Positions 1-8,926 are shown, counted from the stretch's first letter. The stretch: 64,000 bases of DNA from JAGPUQ01 sp036961295 (GCA_036961295.1 JBALVX010000002.1:62001-126000), one strand, 5' to 3'. Notes: generated by a model from the letters alone, not told the origin. Numbers and translations are program-made.

Positions 1-2
1 TG

Positions 3-155
3 TCGCTGGGCCTAATCGAAGCGGGCTTACTGGCCGAGTCGGCTGCTAACGCCCGTGACCCGGACGCATTATTTGAGGCTGGCGGCCAACTGTATCGAGT
101 GTGCAAATCCTGCCACGCGGTGTACGTTCAGGATGACGCACCGGCTCCTCCCTAA
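3..155 (+). CDS. C-terminal fragment of a c-type cytochrome (5' end outside window)
   Basis: The reading frame is open from base 3 and stops at the TAA at 153-155, so only the last 50 codons are present. It contains one haem-attachment motif, CKSCH (codons at 102-116), preceded by a segment reading ALFEAGGQLYRV that resembles the start of a cytochrome c domain. Only 12 residues follow the haem motif, so a distal methionine ligand is not visible. In this family the protein is exported and carries covalent haem in the periplasm. The first part lies outside the window, so number of haems and partner enzyme are unknown. Confidence 0.6.
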   Translation, partial: SLGLIEAGLLAESAANARDPDALFEAGGQLYRVCKSCHAVYVQDDAPAPP

Positions 156-190
156 TCAGCCCCTCCTTAACCAGCTCACCTTGAATCCGC

Positions 191-237
191 TCTGTTTTAA
201 AAGTACGCCTCAATCAAGGCGTGCTTTTAAAAACAGA
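191..237. terminator. Long hairpin, likely bidirectional terminator
   Basis: Two arms of about 20 bases (191-210 and 217-237) are complementary apart from one mismatch and one bulged base, around a 6-base loop (CAATCA). The core is ACGCCT/AGGCGT flanked by A- and T-rich arms, so both directions end in short T runs. It lies between the cytochrome fragment (plus strand) and the minus-strand gene ending at 328, a convergent position where a shared terminator is expected. Confidence 0.6.
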
Positions 238-260
238 ACTTCCTGCCAGAGCTAGAAAGT

Positions 261-330
261 TTTTAGCCTACTCTCTCCAACTTAGTCACTCCAGCCTAGC
301 CTCTTCAGCCTCGCCACTCCAACCCAGTCA
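261..330. repeat. Degenerate 14-bp tandem repeat, about 5 copies
   Basis: Five consecutive 14-base units can be laid out from 261 to 330; the clearest are CTCCAACTTAGTCA (275), CTCCAGCCTAGCCT (289), CTTCAGCCTCGCCA (303) and CTCCAACCCAGTCA (317). The array fills the gap between the terminator and the stop of the next minus-strand gene. It is one of several short-period arrays seen in intergenic gaps of this window. Confidence 0.6.
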
Positions 331-903
331 CTCAAAACTTCTTGTACCAACAAAACCGTCGCGAAACTTTAAACTCTCTGTATAGAAACCCGCCGTTGTC
401 AGCGTGACTGTCACCGTACTTGCCCCACGGTTTTCCCAAAACCAGCCGTGGATACCATTAAAAGGCGCGGTAAAAGTGCCGTGTTCGTGCTCACCTTGCC
501 CAAGACTAAAGCTTTCCGCAAAGCCCTCTGGGCCATTCTCCGGCTCGCCATGAAAATCAAACGAGACCGTGTCGGTCGCGGTCCAGCTGTAGATGACGGC
601 ACTACCTTGAGCGAGCGGGTATTTGTATTCTACAAACTCAAAAGGCAGCAGTTGAAACGAAACGGTATCCTGATGATATTTTGTTTCCTCTATCGCTACC
701 GTCTCGACTGACGGTTGTTCGGACAAACCCTTGATGCCCAATGCTTCGCCTATGCCCAGGGGATCACGGTTAAATTCAGCGGGCAGGATAAACGCCGTTA
801 GAATTAAAATAGCAGCAACTAAAGCCGCCAGGGTGGCCAACAAAACTTTGCTACGACCCGTTTTATTTTCGAGGCTGGTTGATGTACTTTTTTTCATTGT
901 CAT
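328..903 (-). CDS. Membrane-anchored periplasmic protein of unknown function
   Basis: About 191 residues. A basic N-terminus is followed by one strong membrane segment (about residues 20-42, VLLATLAALVAAILILTAF). The remainder is a predicted periplasmic domain with beta-rich stretches, a His-containing run (GEHEHG) and a conserved-looking GWFWENRG motif. I chose the ATG at 903 (MTMKK) because the longer frame from 975 overlaps the upstream gene; ATG at 897 is also possible. The upstream gene (HupE/UreJ-like) ends at 923 on the same strand, so the two probably form an operon, which hints at a metal-handling role. No catalytic motif was recognised; similar proteins are usually named only as transmembrane anchor proteins. 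Confidence 0.65.
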   Translation of the reverse strand: MTMKKSTSTSLENKTGRSKVLLATLAALVAAILILTAFILPAEFNRDPLGIGEALGIKGLSEQPSVETVAIEETKYHQDTVSFQLLPFEFVEYKYPLAQGSAVIYSWTATDTVSFDFHGEPENGPEGFAESFSLGQGEHEHGTFTAPFNGIHGWFWENRGASTVTVTLTTAGFYTESLKFRDGFVGTRSFE

Positions 904-922
904 AACTCGCAATAATTTTCGA

Positions 923-1621
923 TTACTGCCACAGATATCCGGCAAACTGGTAACCCGCCAATACAAAGCCCGCACCCATCAATAGAGTATTGGCGATAAA
1001 AGCGTGTTTTTCAAAACTGATCCGTTGACGCCATTGCGTCAGCACTAAAACAATAAGCCCGAGAGCCAGGGCCTGGCCTATTTCGACGCCAACATTAAAG
1101 CTAAGCATATTTGTCACCAGGCTATCCGCCGACAGAGATAAGCCCTGCACTTTGGTTGCCAGACCGAGACCGTGGCAAAGACCGAAGATAAATACCGCCG
1201 CCCTCGCGTTCAGTTGCCAGCCAAGCACTTGTTTAAACCCATTTATATTTTCAAAGGCCTTGTAGGCTACCGACAATCCGATAATGGTATCAACCAGGTA
1301 GGCATTGACGTTCAGCTCAAGCAATACCCCAGCCATCAAAGTAATACTGTGGCCCAGAGTGAACAGGGTGACGTAAAGCAGAACTTCTCTGAGGCGACGT
1401 AGAAAAAATACCACACCCAGCAGGTATAAAAGGTGATCGTAACCGGTGACCATGTGCTTCGCACCCAGGTACATAAACGGCACCACGGCAGACCCTTCAA
1501 GGCCTTCGACAAAGCGGGCATTAGCGCCGGAGATATTATGGGCTACGGCAAGCGCCGGAACTAACATAAGTCCCAGAACCAACCAGAGACGCGGCGAGCA
1601 AAGAGCTTGAAGCCCAACCAC
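923..1621 (-). CDS. HupE/UreJ family membrane protein
   Basis: 232 residues beginning at a GTG codon. An N-terminal hydrophobic stretch ending in ALAVAHN looks like a signal peptide, followed by six or so hydrophobic segments. Family hallmarks are visible: GAKHMVTGYDHLLYLLGVVFF (His-rich first helix pair), TLGHSITL, and FGLCHGLGLATKV. HupE/UreJ proteins are secondary transporters or chaperone-like proteins for nickel or cobalt, linked to hydrogenase or urease; this subgroup (HupE_UreJ_2) is common in bacteria without either enzyme and its metal is not established. No hydrogenase or urease gene is nearby. It pairs with the anchored protein downstream. Confidence 0.8.
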   Translation of the reverse strand: MVGLQALCSPRLWLVLGLMLVPALAVAHNISGANARFVEGLEGSAVVPFMYLGAKHMVTGYDHLLYLLGVVFFLRRLREVLLYVTLFTLGHSITLMAGVLLELNVNAYLVDTIIGLSVAYKAFENINGFKQVLGWQLNARAAVFIFGLCHGLGLATKVQGLSLSADSLVTNMLSFNVGVEIGQALALGLIVLVLTQWRQRISFEKHAFIANTLLMGAGFVLAGYQFAGYLWQ

Positions 1622-1653
1622 AGAGCGGGTTGGGAGATAGTGTCTAGTTATGT

Positions 1654-1860
1654 TTATTTCTGCTTACTCCCCGTCACTCCATACTGCAATCCTTCGGAAT
1701 CACCGTCGAGTGTGGTCTGACCTTTGGGAAGCCATTTATCCAACATAAGCGCGAGGTCTTCGAGATTAAACGGTTTACTCATATAATCGTCTATTCCTAA
1801 CATTCGACAAGCCATAAAAGGCTGAATTTCATTATGTTGTAGCCATAATACTATAGATTT
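1654..1860 (-). pseudogene. C-terminal remnant of a response-regulator receiver (REC) domain
   Basis: Read on the minus strand, a frame ending at the TAA of 1654-1656 gives ACRMLGIDDYMSKPFNLEDL followed by LALMLDKWLPKG and a short tail. The SKPF motif with its invariant lysine and the preceding GIDDY are the hallmark of the last strand and helix of REC domains, often at the end of hybrid histidine kinases. An in-frame TGA at 1882-1884 bounds the frame upstream, and the phospho-acceptor Asp and the rest of the domain are missing. It is therefore a decayed gene end, not a functional regulator. Confidence 0.65.
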
Positions 1861-1907
1861 TCGAGATGTTGCGTCCCTTAATCAGTTTTCCGCTCCGCTT
1901 ATCGATT

Positions 1908-1983
1908 TGCGGGGAAAATCTGTCGCGACAACGGAACGACCGCGCCAACCAGATAGCCCAACTATTTTGAGATAAGGGCTTGC
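1908..1983 (+). pseudogene. Decayed fragment of an AMP-dependent acyl-CoA ligase gene
   Basis: About 75 bases match the 5' part of the intact ligase gene at 7373-8926 (near 7430-7510). In the ligase frame it reads NDRANQIAQLF, then a TGA (1968-1970) where the intact gene has TGG, then DKGL, against NDRSNQLAQLFWDKGL in the intact copy. Similarity fades on both sides. The piece sits directly upstream of the first flavin monooxygenase, in the same orientation as the intact ligase, consistent with an old duplication of the monooxygenase-ligase segment. Confidence 0.7.
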
Positions 1984-2061
1984 GTAGTCAATGGCGAAGC
2001 TCCCTAAATTTTCTAGAACTCACAATATGCCGTAAAAGGCAGGTTTTGATATTCCGAACAA

Positions 2062-2089
2062 TTGGCTGGCACAAAAATTGGTGTATATT
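2062..2089 (+). promoter_or_regulatory. Candidate sigma-70 promoter for the first monooxygenase
   Basis: TTGGCT (2062-2067) and TATATT (2084-2089) are separated by 16 bases, about 125 bases before the ATG at 2217. The -10 is good and the -35 is weak, which would fit an activated promoter. The same stretch also resembles a sigma-54 element (TGGCAC then TTGG), but has GG instead of GC at the -12 position. Confidence 0.35.
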
Positions 2090-2216
2090 GAAAGGCAGCC
2101 TGATTACACAAATTGAAACAGTATCGCGTGAAGCCACCTGATCTGAACAACACAGCATTCATTATTTTTTTTCATTAAACCTTACCTTAACCCTTTAAAA
2201 GATAGGAACCTAAACT

Positions 2217-4037
2217 ATGACCAGTGCAGCTAAACCCTATACAACTGACCCAGCCGATCTCGGCTTTGATCCGGTCGCCCTGCGCGAAAAATACAATGCC
2301 GAGCGCGACAAGCGCATCCGCAAGGAAGGTTTCGGCCAGTATAAAAACGCGGCAGGTGAACTAGCCGAATATATGATCGACCATTATGTCGACCCCGGCT
2401 TTACTCGCGAGCCTCTGACTGATGAAGTAGAAGTGGCGATAATCGGTGGTGGCTATGGTGGTCTACTGGCCGGTGCCCGCTTGCGCGAGATCGGTGTTGA
2501 AAGTATTCGTATGATCGATAAGGCCGGTGACTTCGGTGGCACCTGGTACTGGAACCGCTACCCCGGTGCCCAGTGCGATATTGAAGCTTATGTTTACATG
2601 CCGCTGCTCGATGAACTGGACTACGTGCCCACCGAGCGCTATGCCCACGCCCCCGAGTTGCTGGAGCACAGTAGAAATATCGCCAAGAAATACGACTTGT
2701 ACAAAGATACCTGCTTCCAAACTGAAGTGACTGAAATCAACTGGGACGAGAGTGCCAAGCGTTGGATTATTCACACCAATCGCGGCGATGCGATGAAAGC
2801 TCAATATATCGCTATGGCCAACGGCCCACTGACTCGCCCGAAGTTACCTGGTATCCCCGGTGTTGAAAAATTCAAGGGCCATACCTTTCACACCGGCCGC
2901 TGGGATTACAACTACACCGGTGGTGGTCCAGAGGGTGGTATGAGCAAGCTGGCTGATAAGCGCGTTGGAATTATTGGTACCGGAGCCACAGCGATTCAAT
3001 GTATTCCCCATCTGGGTGAGGACGCCAAGTCGCTGTGTGTGTTCCAGCGTACCCCCACTTCTGTCGATGCCCGCTACAACGCCCCCACCAACCCCGAGTG
3101 GAAGGCCAAGTTGACGCCCGGCTGGCATAAAAGGCGTGTTGAAAACTTCAACCAGACTCTGGGTGGCAGTTACACTGACGACGATATGGTCGGCGATGGC
3201 TGGACCGATATCTTCCGCAATGTCGGCGGCATTGTGACGGGCGAAATGGATGACCTGACCCCAGAACAAAAAGATGAAGTGTTTGAACTTGCCGATTTCA
3301 AAAAAATGCAGGAAATTCGCGACCGCGCAGCAAGCATTGTTGAAGACCCGAAAACGGCGGAAAGCCTGAAAGCCTACTATCGACAGTTTTGTAAGCGCCC
3401 CGGTTTCCACGATGAATACCTACAAACCTATAATCGCCCCAGCGTCACCCTGGTCGATACCAGGGGCCAGGGCGTCGATGAAATTACTGCAACCGGTGTA
3501 ATTGTCGATGGCGTGGAATACGAGCTGGATTGCCTGATTTTCTCTACTGGCTTTGAAACAGGTACCAGCTATACCAGTCAGTCTGGGTACGATCTGATTG
3601 GTCGTAATGACGTTTCACTGGCGAAGAAATGGGCAAATGGGCTGGCCACTTATCACGGCCTGCAAACCCATAACTTCCCCAACTGTTTCATCCTCGGCTT
3701 TACCCAAACCGGTGTCACGCCAAATGCTACCCACATGCTGGATGAGCAGGCCAGTCAAATGGCTTATATCCTCAAGCAAGCGAGGGCGCGCAAGGCGGAA
3801 ACCGTTGAAGTCACTCAAGCTGCGGAAGACGAGTGGTGCACCATTTGTAATAGCTACGGCGATAAAACCGAGAAGTTACTTGCGCAATGTACCCCCGGTT
3901 ACTACAACAACGAGGGCGGTGGCGCGAGTAAAAATGGTTTTATCTCCGGCCAGTACGGCGGCGGTGCGGTGCAGTTCTTCAAAATTCTCGAAGACTGGCG
4001 CGCAGAAGGTAACTTGAAAGGTGTAGAGATAAAATAA
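2217..4037 (+). CDS. Baeyer-Villiger-type flavin monooxygenase (paralog 1)
   Basis: 606 residues. Class B flavoproteins of this type use FAD and NADPH to insert oxygen next to a ketone, giving esters or lactones. Visible signatures: FAD-binding GGGYGG (about 77-82), the GGTWYWNRYPGAQCD stretch (about 107-121), the Baeyer-Villiger fingerprint FKGHTFHTGRWD (about 219-230), and the NADPH-binding GTGATA (about 254-259). The N-terminal 70 residues before the Rossmann fold (REKYNAERDKRIRKEG) are an extension shared with the next gene. A hairpin terminator follows, so it is probably its own transcription unit. Substrate cannot be read from the sequence; a cyclic or steroid-like ketone is plausible given the neighbouring hydrolases and CoA ligase. 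Confidence 0.9.
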   Translation: MTSAAKPYTTDPADLGFDPVALREKYNAERDKRIRKEGFGQYKNAAGELAEYMIDHYVDPGFTREPLTDEVEVAIIGGGYGGLLAGARLREIGVESIRMIDKAGDFGGTWYWNRYPGAQCDIEAYVYMPLLDELDYVPTERYAHAPELLEHSRNIAKKYDLYKDTCFQTEVTEINWDESAKRWIIHTNRGDAMKAQYIAMANGPLTRPKLPGIPGVEKFKGHTFHTGRWDYNYTGGGPEGGMSKLADKRVGIIGTGATAIQCIPHLGEDAKSLCVFQRTPTSVDARYNAPTNPEWKAKLTPGWHKRRVENFNQTLGGSYTDDDMVGDGWTDIFRNVGGIVTGEMDDLTPEQKDEVFELADFKKMQEIRDRAASIVEDPKTAESLKAYYRQFCKRPGFHDEYLQTYNRPSVTLVDTRGQGVDEITATGVIVDGVEYELDCLIFSTGFETGTSYTSQSGYDLIGRNDVSLAKKWANGLATYHGLQTHNFPNCFILGFTQTGVTPNATHMLDEQASQMAYILKQARARKAETVEVTQAAEDEWCTICNSYGDKTEKLLAQCTPGYYNNEGGGASKNGFISGQYGGGAVQFFKILEDWRAEGNLKGVEIK

Positions 4038-4059
4038 AACATCCCTGTAAACCGCGTGC

Positions 4060-4097
4060 CTGCTCTGGTCACCTCCTATGGTGGCCAGAGCAGTTTC
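4060..4097 (+). terminator. Rho-independent terminator after monooxygenase 1
   Basis: CTGCTCTGGTCACC (4060-4073) pairs with GGTGGCCAGAGCAG (4080-4093) with one mismatch around a short loop, followed by a T-rich tail. It starts 22 bases after the stop codon, so the two adjacent monooxygenase genes are likely transcribed separately. Confidence 0.75.
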
Positions 4098-4348
4098 TGA
4101 TTTTGGCATCTACAGTTCTGCACCTTTCTTTATCACCTTTATCAGCTATCTCTAGATTCAACTACGTCTAGCCGATTCTTGTTAAGGCTCCGGTCGTCAG
4201 ATACATTAACCTCCTCGTTTAAACCCTTAATGCTTTTGTATTAACATAACTCTAAGATTTTTCCCCATGATATAGTCAAAAAATACGAGATTTTTAGCCG
4301 GCTGACAGCCCTAAACACAGAATGCCCATTCAAGAGTATGTAATCTCC

Positions 4349-6181
4349 ATGACGACCACCGCATCCCCAGGCGCAACACACCCATCCATCGATATATCAA
4401 AACTGGATTTTGACCCAGACGCTCTACGCGAAAAATACCGTGAAGAGCGAGACAAGCGAATTCGAAAAGAGGGCAACCAGCAATATCAGGAGGTCGTTGG
4501 CGATTTCTCAAAATATGTCGATGATCCCTATATAGAAGAGAAAATTGTCCGTGAACCTTATAACGATGAAGTCGAAGTTGTTATTATTGGCGGCGGTTTT
4601 GGCGGCCTGTTGGCGGGTGCACGCTTACGCGAAGCCGGAATAAATGATATTCGAGTGATAGAAAAAGGCGGCGACTTCGGCGGCACCTGGTACTGGAATC
4701 GCTACCCTGGCGCTCAATGTGATGTCGAAGCTTACGTCTACCTGCCCCTGCTCGAAGAACTCGACTATGTGCCGATGGAGAAGTATTCGCACGCCCCTGA
4801 AATTCTGGAACACAGTAAGGCGATCGCTCGCAAATATAAGCTTTACGACAATGCCTGTCTGCAAACCGAAGTCACCAGCATGGAGTGGGATAAAGACAGT
4901 TCTCGCTGGATTATCAAAACCAACCGGGGTGACCATATAACAGCCCATTACGTGGCCATGTCTAACGGCCCACTCAATCGCCCTAAACTACCGGGCATAC
5001 CGGGCATTTCCAGTTACAAAGGGCATACTTTTCACACCAGTCGCTGGGATTATGACTACACAGGGGGCGATTCAACCGGCGGGCTGAGTAAACTAAAAGA
5101 CAAGCGTGTTGGTATTATTGGCACCGGTGCCACAGCGGTTCAATGTATTCCCCACCTGGGAGAGTTTGCCAAAGAGCTGCATGTTTTCCAGCGCACGCCT
5201 TCCTCTACCGATGTTAGAAACAACCGCCCTACCGACCCCGAATGGGCAAAAAATCTTGCCCCAGGCTGGCATCAGGATCGCATGGATAACTTCAACATTA
5301 TCACTGCGGGAGGATTCCAGGAAAAAGATCTGGTCAGCGACGGCTGGACAGAAATTTTCCGCAATTTATCTGGGCCGGTGCAAAGAAAGCTGAACCCAAC
5401 CATGAGCTCAGTGGAAGTCGCTGCTGCCCTGGAAATTGCCGATTTCAAAAAAATGAATCAGGTAAGAGCGCGGGTCGACTCTATCGTCAACGATCCAGCG
5501 ACCGCAGAAGCCTTAAAACCCTACTACCGACAATTCTGTAAACGTCCCGGGTTTCACGACGAATATCTCGACACCTACAACCGACCCAATGTCACCCTGG
5601 TTGATACTCAGGGGCAAGGCGTTGGGCGCATGACCGAAAAGGGCGTTATCGTCGACGGCACTGAATACGAACTGGACTGCCTTATCTTTGCGACCGGATT
5701 TGAGGTGGGCACCAACTATACGAAGCAATCGGGCTACGATCTTGTTGGTCGTGAGGGTGTTACGCTCAGCGAGAAGTGGAGCACAGGACTATCTACTTTT
5801 CACGGACTACACAGCCGGAATTTTCCCAACTGCTTTTTTATGGGACTGACCCAGACCGGGTTCACCACCAGCATCCCCCACGCCCTTAACGAACAGGCCA
5901 AACACCTGGCCTACGTCATAAAATACGGCGTGGATCATCATGTTGAGGCTATCGAAGCATCCGCAGCCGCCGAAACAGAATGGGTGGCCACCATTAACCG
6001 CCTCGCTGCACGCGGCAAACGGTTTTATGCCGAGTGCACGCCGGGTTATTACAATGAGGAAGGCAAGGTTGATGGCGAAGGCTTTTTTAGCAATCAATAC
6101 GGTGGTGGCGCGCCTGAATTTTTCAAAATTCTGGATGACTGGCGTGACAACGGCCTGCTGGAAGGGTTGGAGATTAAATAG
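4349..6181 (+). CDS. Baeyer-Villiger-type flavin monooxygenase (paralog 2)
   Basis: About 610 residues from the ATG at 4349 (MTTTASPG); an ATG at 4322 would add nine residues. I prefer 4349 because the AAGAG at 4334-4338 is suitably placed and the N-terminus then matches paralog 1 in length. It carries the same signatures: GGGFGG near residue 80, GGTWYWNRYPGAQCD, YKGHTFHTSRWD (the Baeyer-Villiger fingerprint) and GTGATA. Similarity to the preceding gene is high along the whole length, so they are tandem duplicates, with divergence concentrated at the N-terminus and around residues 330-370. The 250 bases between the terminator at 4097 and this gene show no further gene; they presumably hold its promoter. 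A luciferase-like gene follows 91 bases downstream. Confidence 0.9.
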   Translation: MTTTASPGATHPSIDISKLDFDPDALREKYREERDKRIRKEGNQQYQEVVGDFSKYVDDPYIEEKIVREPYNDEVEVVIIGGGFGGLLAGARLREAGINDIRVIEKGGDFGGTWYWNRYPGAQCDVEAYVYLPLLEELDYVPMEKYSHAPEILEHSKAIARKYKLYDNACLQTEVTSMEWDKDSSRWIIKTNRGDHITAHYVAMSNGPLNRPKLPGIPGISSYKGHTFHTSRWDYDYTGGDSTGGLSKLKDKRVGIIGTGATAVQCIPHLGEFAKELHVFQRTPSSTDVRNNRPTDPEWAKNLAPGWHQDRMDNFNIITAGGFQEKDLVSDGWTEIFRNLSGPVQRKLNPTMSSVEVAAALEIADFKKMNQVRARVDSIVNDPATAEALKPYYRQFCKRPGFHDEYLDTYNRPNVTLVDTQGQGVGRMTEKGVIVDGTEYELDCLIFATGFEVGTNYTKQSGYDLVGREGVTLSEKWSTGLSTFHGLHSRNFPNCFFMGLTQTGFTTSIPHALNEQAKHLAYVIKYGVDHHVEAIEASAAAETEWVATINRLAARGKRFYAECTPGYYNEEGKVDGEGFFSNQYGGGAPEFFKILDDWRDNGLLEGLEIK

Positions 6182-6272
6182 CACGTTTTCGCCAAGAGTC
6201 CGATAAAGGCGAGCCCTTTATCAACAGACAAAACCCCTAAACAACCCCTAAACACCTATTGGAACCTGAATT

Positions 6273-7271
6273 ATGGTACCCCTGTCGGTTCTCGACCTTT
6301 CCCCCATCATTAAGGGCAGTAACGCTGCCGAAGCTCTTGGTAATACCCTGGATTTAGCTCAGCACGCGGAGCGCTGGGGCTATCAACGCTATTGGCTTGC
6401 CGAACATCACAATATGCCCGGTATCGCCAGCGCCGCCACCGCTATCGTCATTGGTCATGTCGCCGCCGGAACCTCTACCATACGGGTGGGAGCAGGCGGT
6501 ATTATGCTACCGAACCATTCACCTCTCGTTATCGCCGAACAATTTGGTACGCTGGAATCACTCTTCCCAGGTCGTATCGATCTTGGCCTGGGCCGGGCCC
6601 CCGGCTCGGATCAAATCACCGCGCAGGCTCTGCGTCGAAATCTCGCTTTAGCTGCCGAGCATTTCCCTCAGGATGTGATGGAGTTAATCCACTATTTCAA
6701 ATCAGACGATGCCGAGCCGGGCGCGCCCAAACCGGTGATACAGGCCGTGCCCGGAACCGGGCTTGAAGTTCCCGTCTGGATTTTAGGGTCGAGTCTATTT
6801 GGCGCTCAACTTGCCGCCCATCTTGGCCTACCTTATGCTTTTGCCTCTCACTTTGCGCCGACACAGTTAATGCAGGCTATCGATATCTATCGCAATACCT
6901 TTAAACCCTCCGAGCACTTAGCCAAGCCCCATGTGATGCTAGGCTTTAATGTCTTTGCCGCCGACACGACTACCGAAGCACACTATCTCGCGTCTTCCAT
7001 GCAACAGGCTTTTATTAATCTGCGAAAAGGTCAGCACGGACAACTGCTACCACCTATAAAAAACTTCACCGACACCTTAAATGCCGCAGAACAAGGCATA
7101 CTCGATCAGGCTCTAATGTGCAGTACCATAGGCACATATGACACCATCGCCGAAGACCTTCGCGCCTTTGTTAAGCTCACAAGTGCCGATGAATTAATGC
7201 TCACTTCACAGATTTTCGATCATCAGGCCCGCCTGCGCTCTTATGAAATCACCGCATCGGCTTTTTTATAA
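6273..7271 (+). CDS. Luciferase-like (LLM class) flavin-dependent monooxygenase
   Basis: 332 residues of the bacterial luciferase-like TIM-barrel fold. Typical segments are RYWLAEHHNMPGIAS (about 46-60), AGGIMLPNHSPLVIAEQF (about 80-97) and GRIDLGLGRAPG (about 106-117), which mark the MsnO8/YhbW-like subgroup that uses reduced FMN. Members oxidise diverse organic substrates and need a separate flavin reductase; none is seen in the window. It lies between a Baeyer-Villiger monooxygenase and an acyl-CoA ligase on the same strand, so a catabolic role with them is likely. The exact reaction is unknown. Confidence 0.85.
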   Translation: MVPLSVLDLSPIIKGSNAAEALGNTLDLAQHAERWGYQRYWLAEHHNMPGIASAATAIVIGHVAAGTSTIRVGAGGIMLPNHSPLVIAEQFGTLESLFPGRIDLGLGRAPGSDQITAQALRRNLALAAEHFPQDVMELIHYFKSDDAEPGAPKPVIQAVPGTGLEVPVWILGSSLFGAQLAAHLGLPYAFASHFAPTQLMQAIDIYRNTFKPSEHLAKPHVMLGFNVFAADTTTEAHYLASSMQQAFINLRKGQHGQLLPPIKNFTDTLNAAEQGILDQALMCSTIGTYDTIAEDLRAFVKLTSADELMLTSQIFDHQARLRSYEITASAFL

Positions 7272-7372
7272 TATCGGTAAGGCCAGATTTATGTACAACA
7301 AACGTTAAAATTACTATTGGTGAGATGTACGGAAAAATTTATTATTAGACAATAAAAACCAAGGAGGAAATT

Positions 7373-8926
7373 ATGTATCCTGGAATCTGGGCACAAACCA
7401 CACCAGAAAAACCCGCCGTTATTCATTCGGTGTCGGGAAAGATAATCACTTACCGGCAACTGAACGATCGCTCCAATCAGCTAGCCCAACTATTTTGGGA
7501 TAAAGGCTTGCTCAAAGGCGATCACGTCGCGATTTTTATGGAAAATAACCTCAGGTTTTACGAGGTTATTTGGGCGGCGCTACGCTCGGGGCTTTATCTC
7601 ACCACGATTAATCAATATCTCACCGATGAAGAAGCCGGATACATACTGGATAATTGCGGTGCCCAGGTGCTGATCTCATCACAAAAGCTCGGAAAAATCG
7701 CTGGAGAACTCAAACAATTTGCTCCCCACTGCCACACCTGGTTGATGGTCGATGGCACGACTGATCACTATCAGTCTTACGAAAACGCCATCGCCAACTA
7801 CCCTGCCGAGCCTTTGGCCGAAGAACCGGCTGGCGAATTTATGCTCTATAGTTCTGGTACCACGGGTCGCCCCAAAGGCATTCTTCGCCCCCTGAAGGAA
7901 CACGGTATTGCTGACGATCTTGGGCCTGTAGCCGCGCTGCTCAAAGGACTTTGGGGCGCGGACACCAACTCCATCTATCTGTCGCCCGCTCCGCTGTATC
8001 ACTCTGCACCTCTGGCGTTTTCCACTGGTATTCAAGCCAATGGCGGCACGGTGGTAATGATGCCCCGCTTCGATGAGATCCAGGCACTGCAGTCGATTGA
8101 AAAATATCGAGTGACGCATAGCCAGTGGGTACCGACCATGTTTACACGCATGCTGAAGATGCCTGAACAAGATCGCCTGGCTTATGATTTATCCTCACAC
8201 AAACTCGCTCTGCACGCCGCAGCACCTTGTCCAGAAGGCATCAAACATCAAATGTTCGACTGGTGGGGACCCATTTTATACGAATACTACGGCGGCTCTG
8301 AACTGAATGGCCTCACCCATTGCGGACCACAGGAATGGCTCGATCATCCCGGCTCGGTGGGGAAACCTATATTAGGTACTTTGCATATTTGTGATGAAGA
8401 CGGCAAGGAATTACCGGTCGGAGAAACCGGGTTGATTTATTTTGAATTACCCGAAATATCTTTTGAATACCACAAAGAACCAGAGAAAACCCACGAATCC
8501 CAACATCCTCAGCACCCTAACTGGAGCGCTCTTGGCGATATTGGCTATGTAGACGACGATGGTTTTCTTTACCTTACCGATCGAGCGACTTTTATGATTA
8601 TCTCCGGCGGTGTCAATATTTATCCGCAAGAAATAGAAAACGCCATGATCATGCACGATAAAATCGCCGACGTTGCGGTTATTGGCGTACCGGACGAAGA
8701 AATGGGCGAGGCCGTAAAAGCTGTAGTACAAGTTGCTGCCGGTGTTACAGCCAACGAGCAACTCGCAGAAGAAATTATGGCTTACACTCGCGAATACATT
8801 GCCCACTATAAATGCCCCCGCAGTATCGATTTTGTGGACCAACTACCCAGACTTCCCACCGGCAAACTGTATAAGCGCCTGCTTAAAGATAAATACTGGG
8901 GGAAAACAGATTCACGGATTGTGTAA
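7373..8926 (+). CDS. AMP-dependent acyl-CoA ligase (fatty-acid/aromatic acid type)
   Basis: 517 residues. ANL-superfamily enzymes activate a carboxylic acid with ATP to an acyl-adenylate, then to the CoA thioester. The P-loop YSSGTTGRPKG is at about 159-169, the adenine-binding YEYYGGSE at about 303-310, the hinge region GDIGYVDDDGFLYLTDR at about 390-406, and the catalytic C-terminal lysine motif PTGKLYKR near 500. A strong ribosome binding site (AAGGAGG) precedes the ATG. Its position after oxygenases suggests activation of the acid released by ester or lactone cleavage. A decayed fragment of a sister gene lies at 1908-1983. Confidence 0.9.
   Translation: MYPGIWAQTTPEKPAVIHSVSGKIITYRQLNDRSNQLAQLFWDKGLLKGDHVAIFMENNLRFYEVIWAALRSGLYLTTINQYLTDEEAGYILDNCGAQVLISSQKLGKIAGELKQFAPHCHTWLMVDGTTDHYQSYENAIANYPAEPLAEEPAGEFMLYSSGTTGRPKGILRPLKEHGIADDLGPVAALLKGLWGADTNSIYLSPAPLYHSAPLAFSTGIQANGGTVVMMPRFDEIQALQSIEKYRVTHSQWVPTMFTRMLKMPEQDRLAYDLSSHKLALHAAAPCPEGIKHQMFDWWGPILYEYYGGSELNGLTHCGPQEWLDHPGSVGKPILGTLHICDEDGKELPVGETGLIYFELPEISFEYHKEPEKTHESQHPQHPNWSALGDIGYVDDDGFLYLTDRATFMIISGGVNIYPQEIENAMIMHDKIADVAVIGVPDEEMGEAVKAVVQVAAGVTANEQLAEEIMAYTREYIAHYKCPRSIDFVDQLPRLPTGKLYKRLLKDKYWGKTDSRIV

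Noticed and set aside
2062..2085. Sigma-54 promoter before the first monooxygenase
   Set aside because: GG to GG spacing is right but the -12 GC is absent, so sigma-70 is at least as likely; kept only as a remark.
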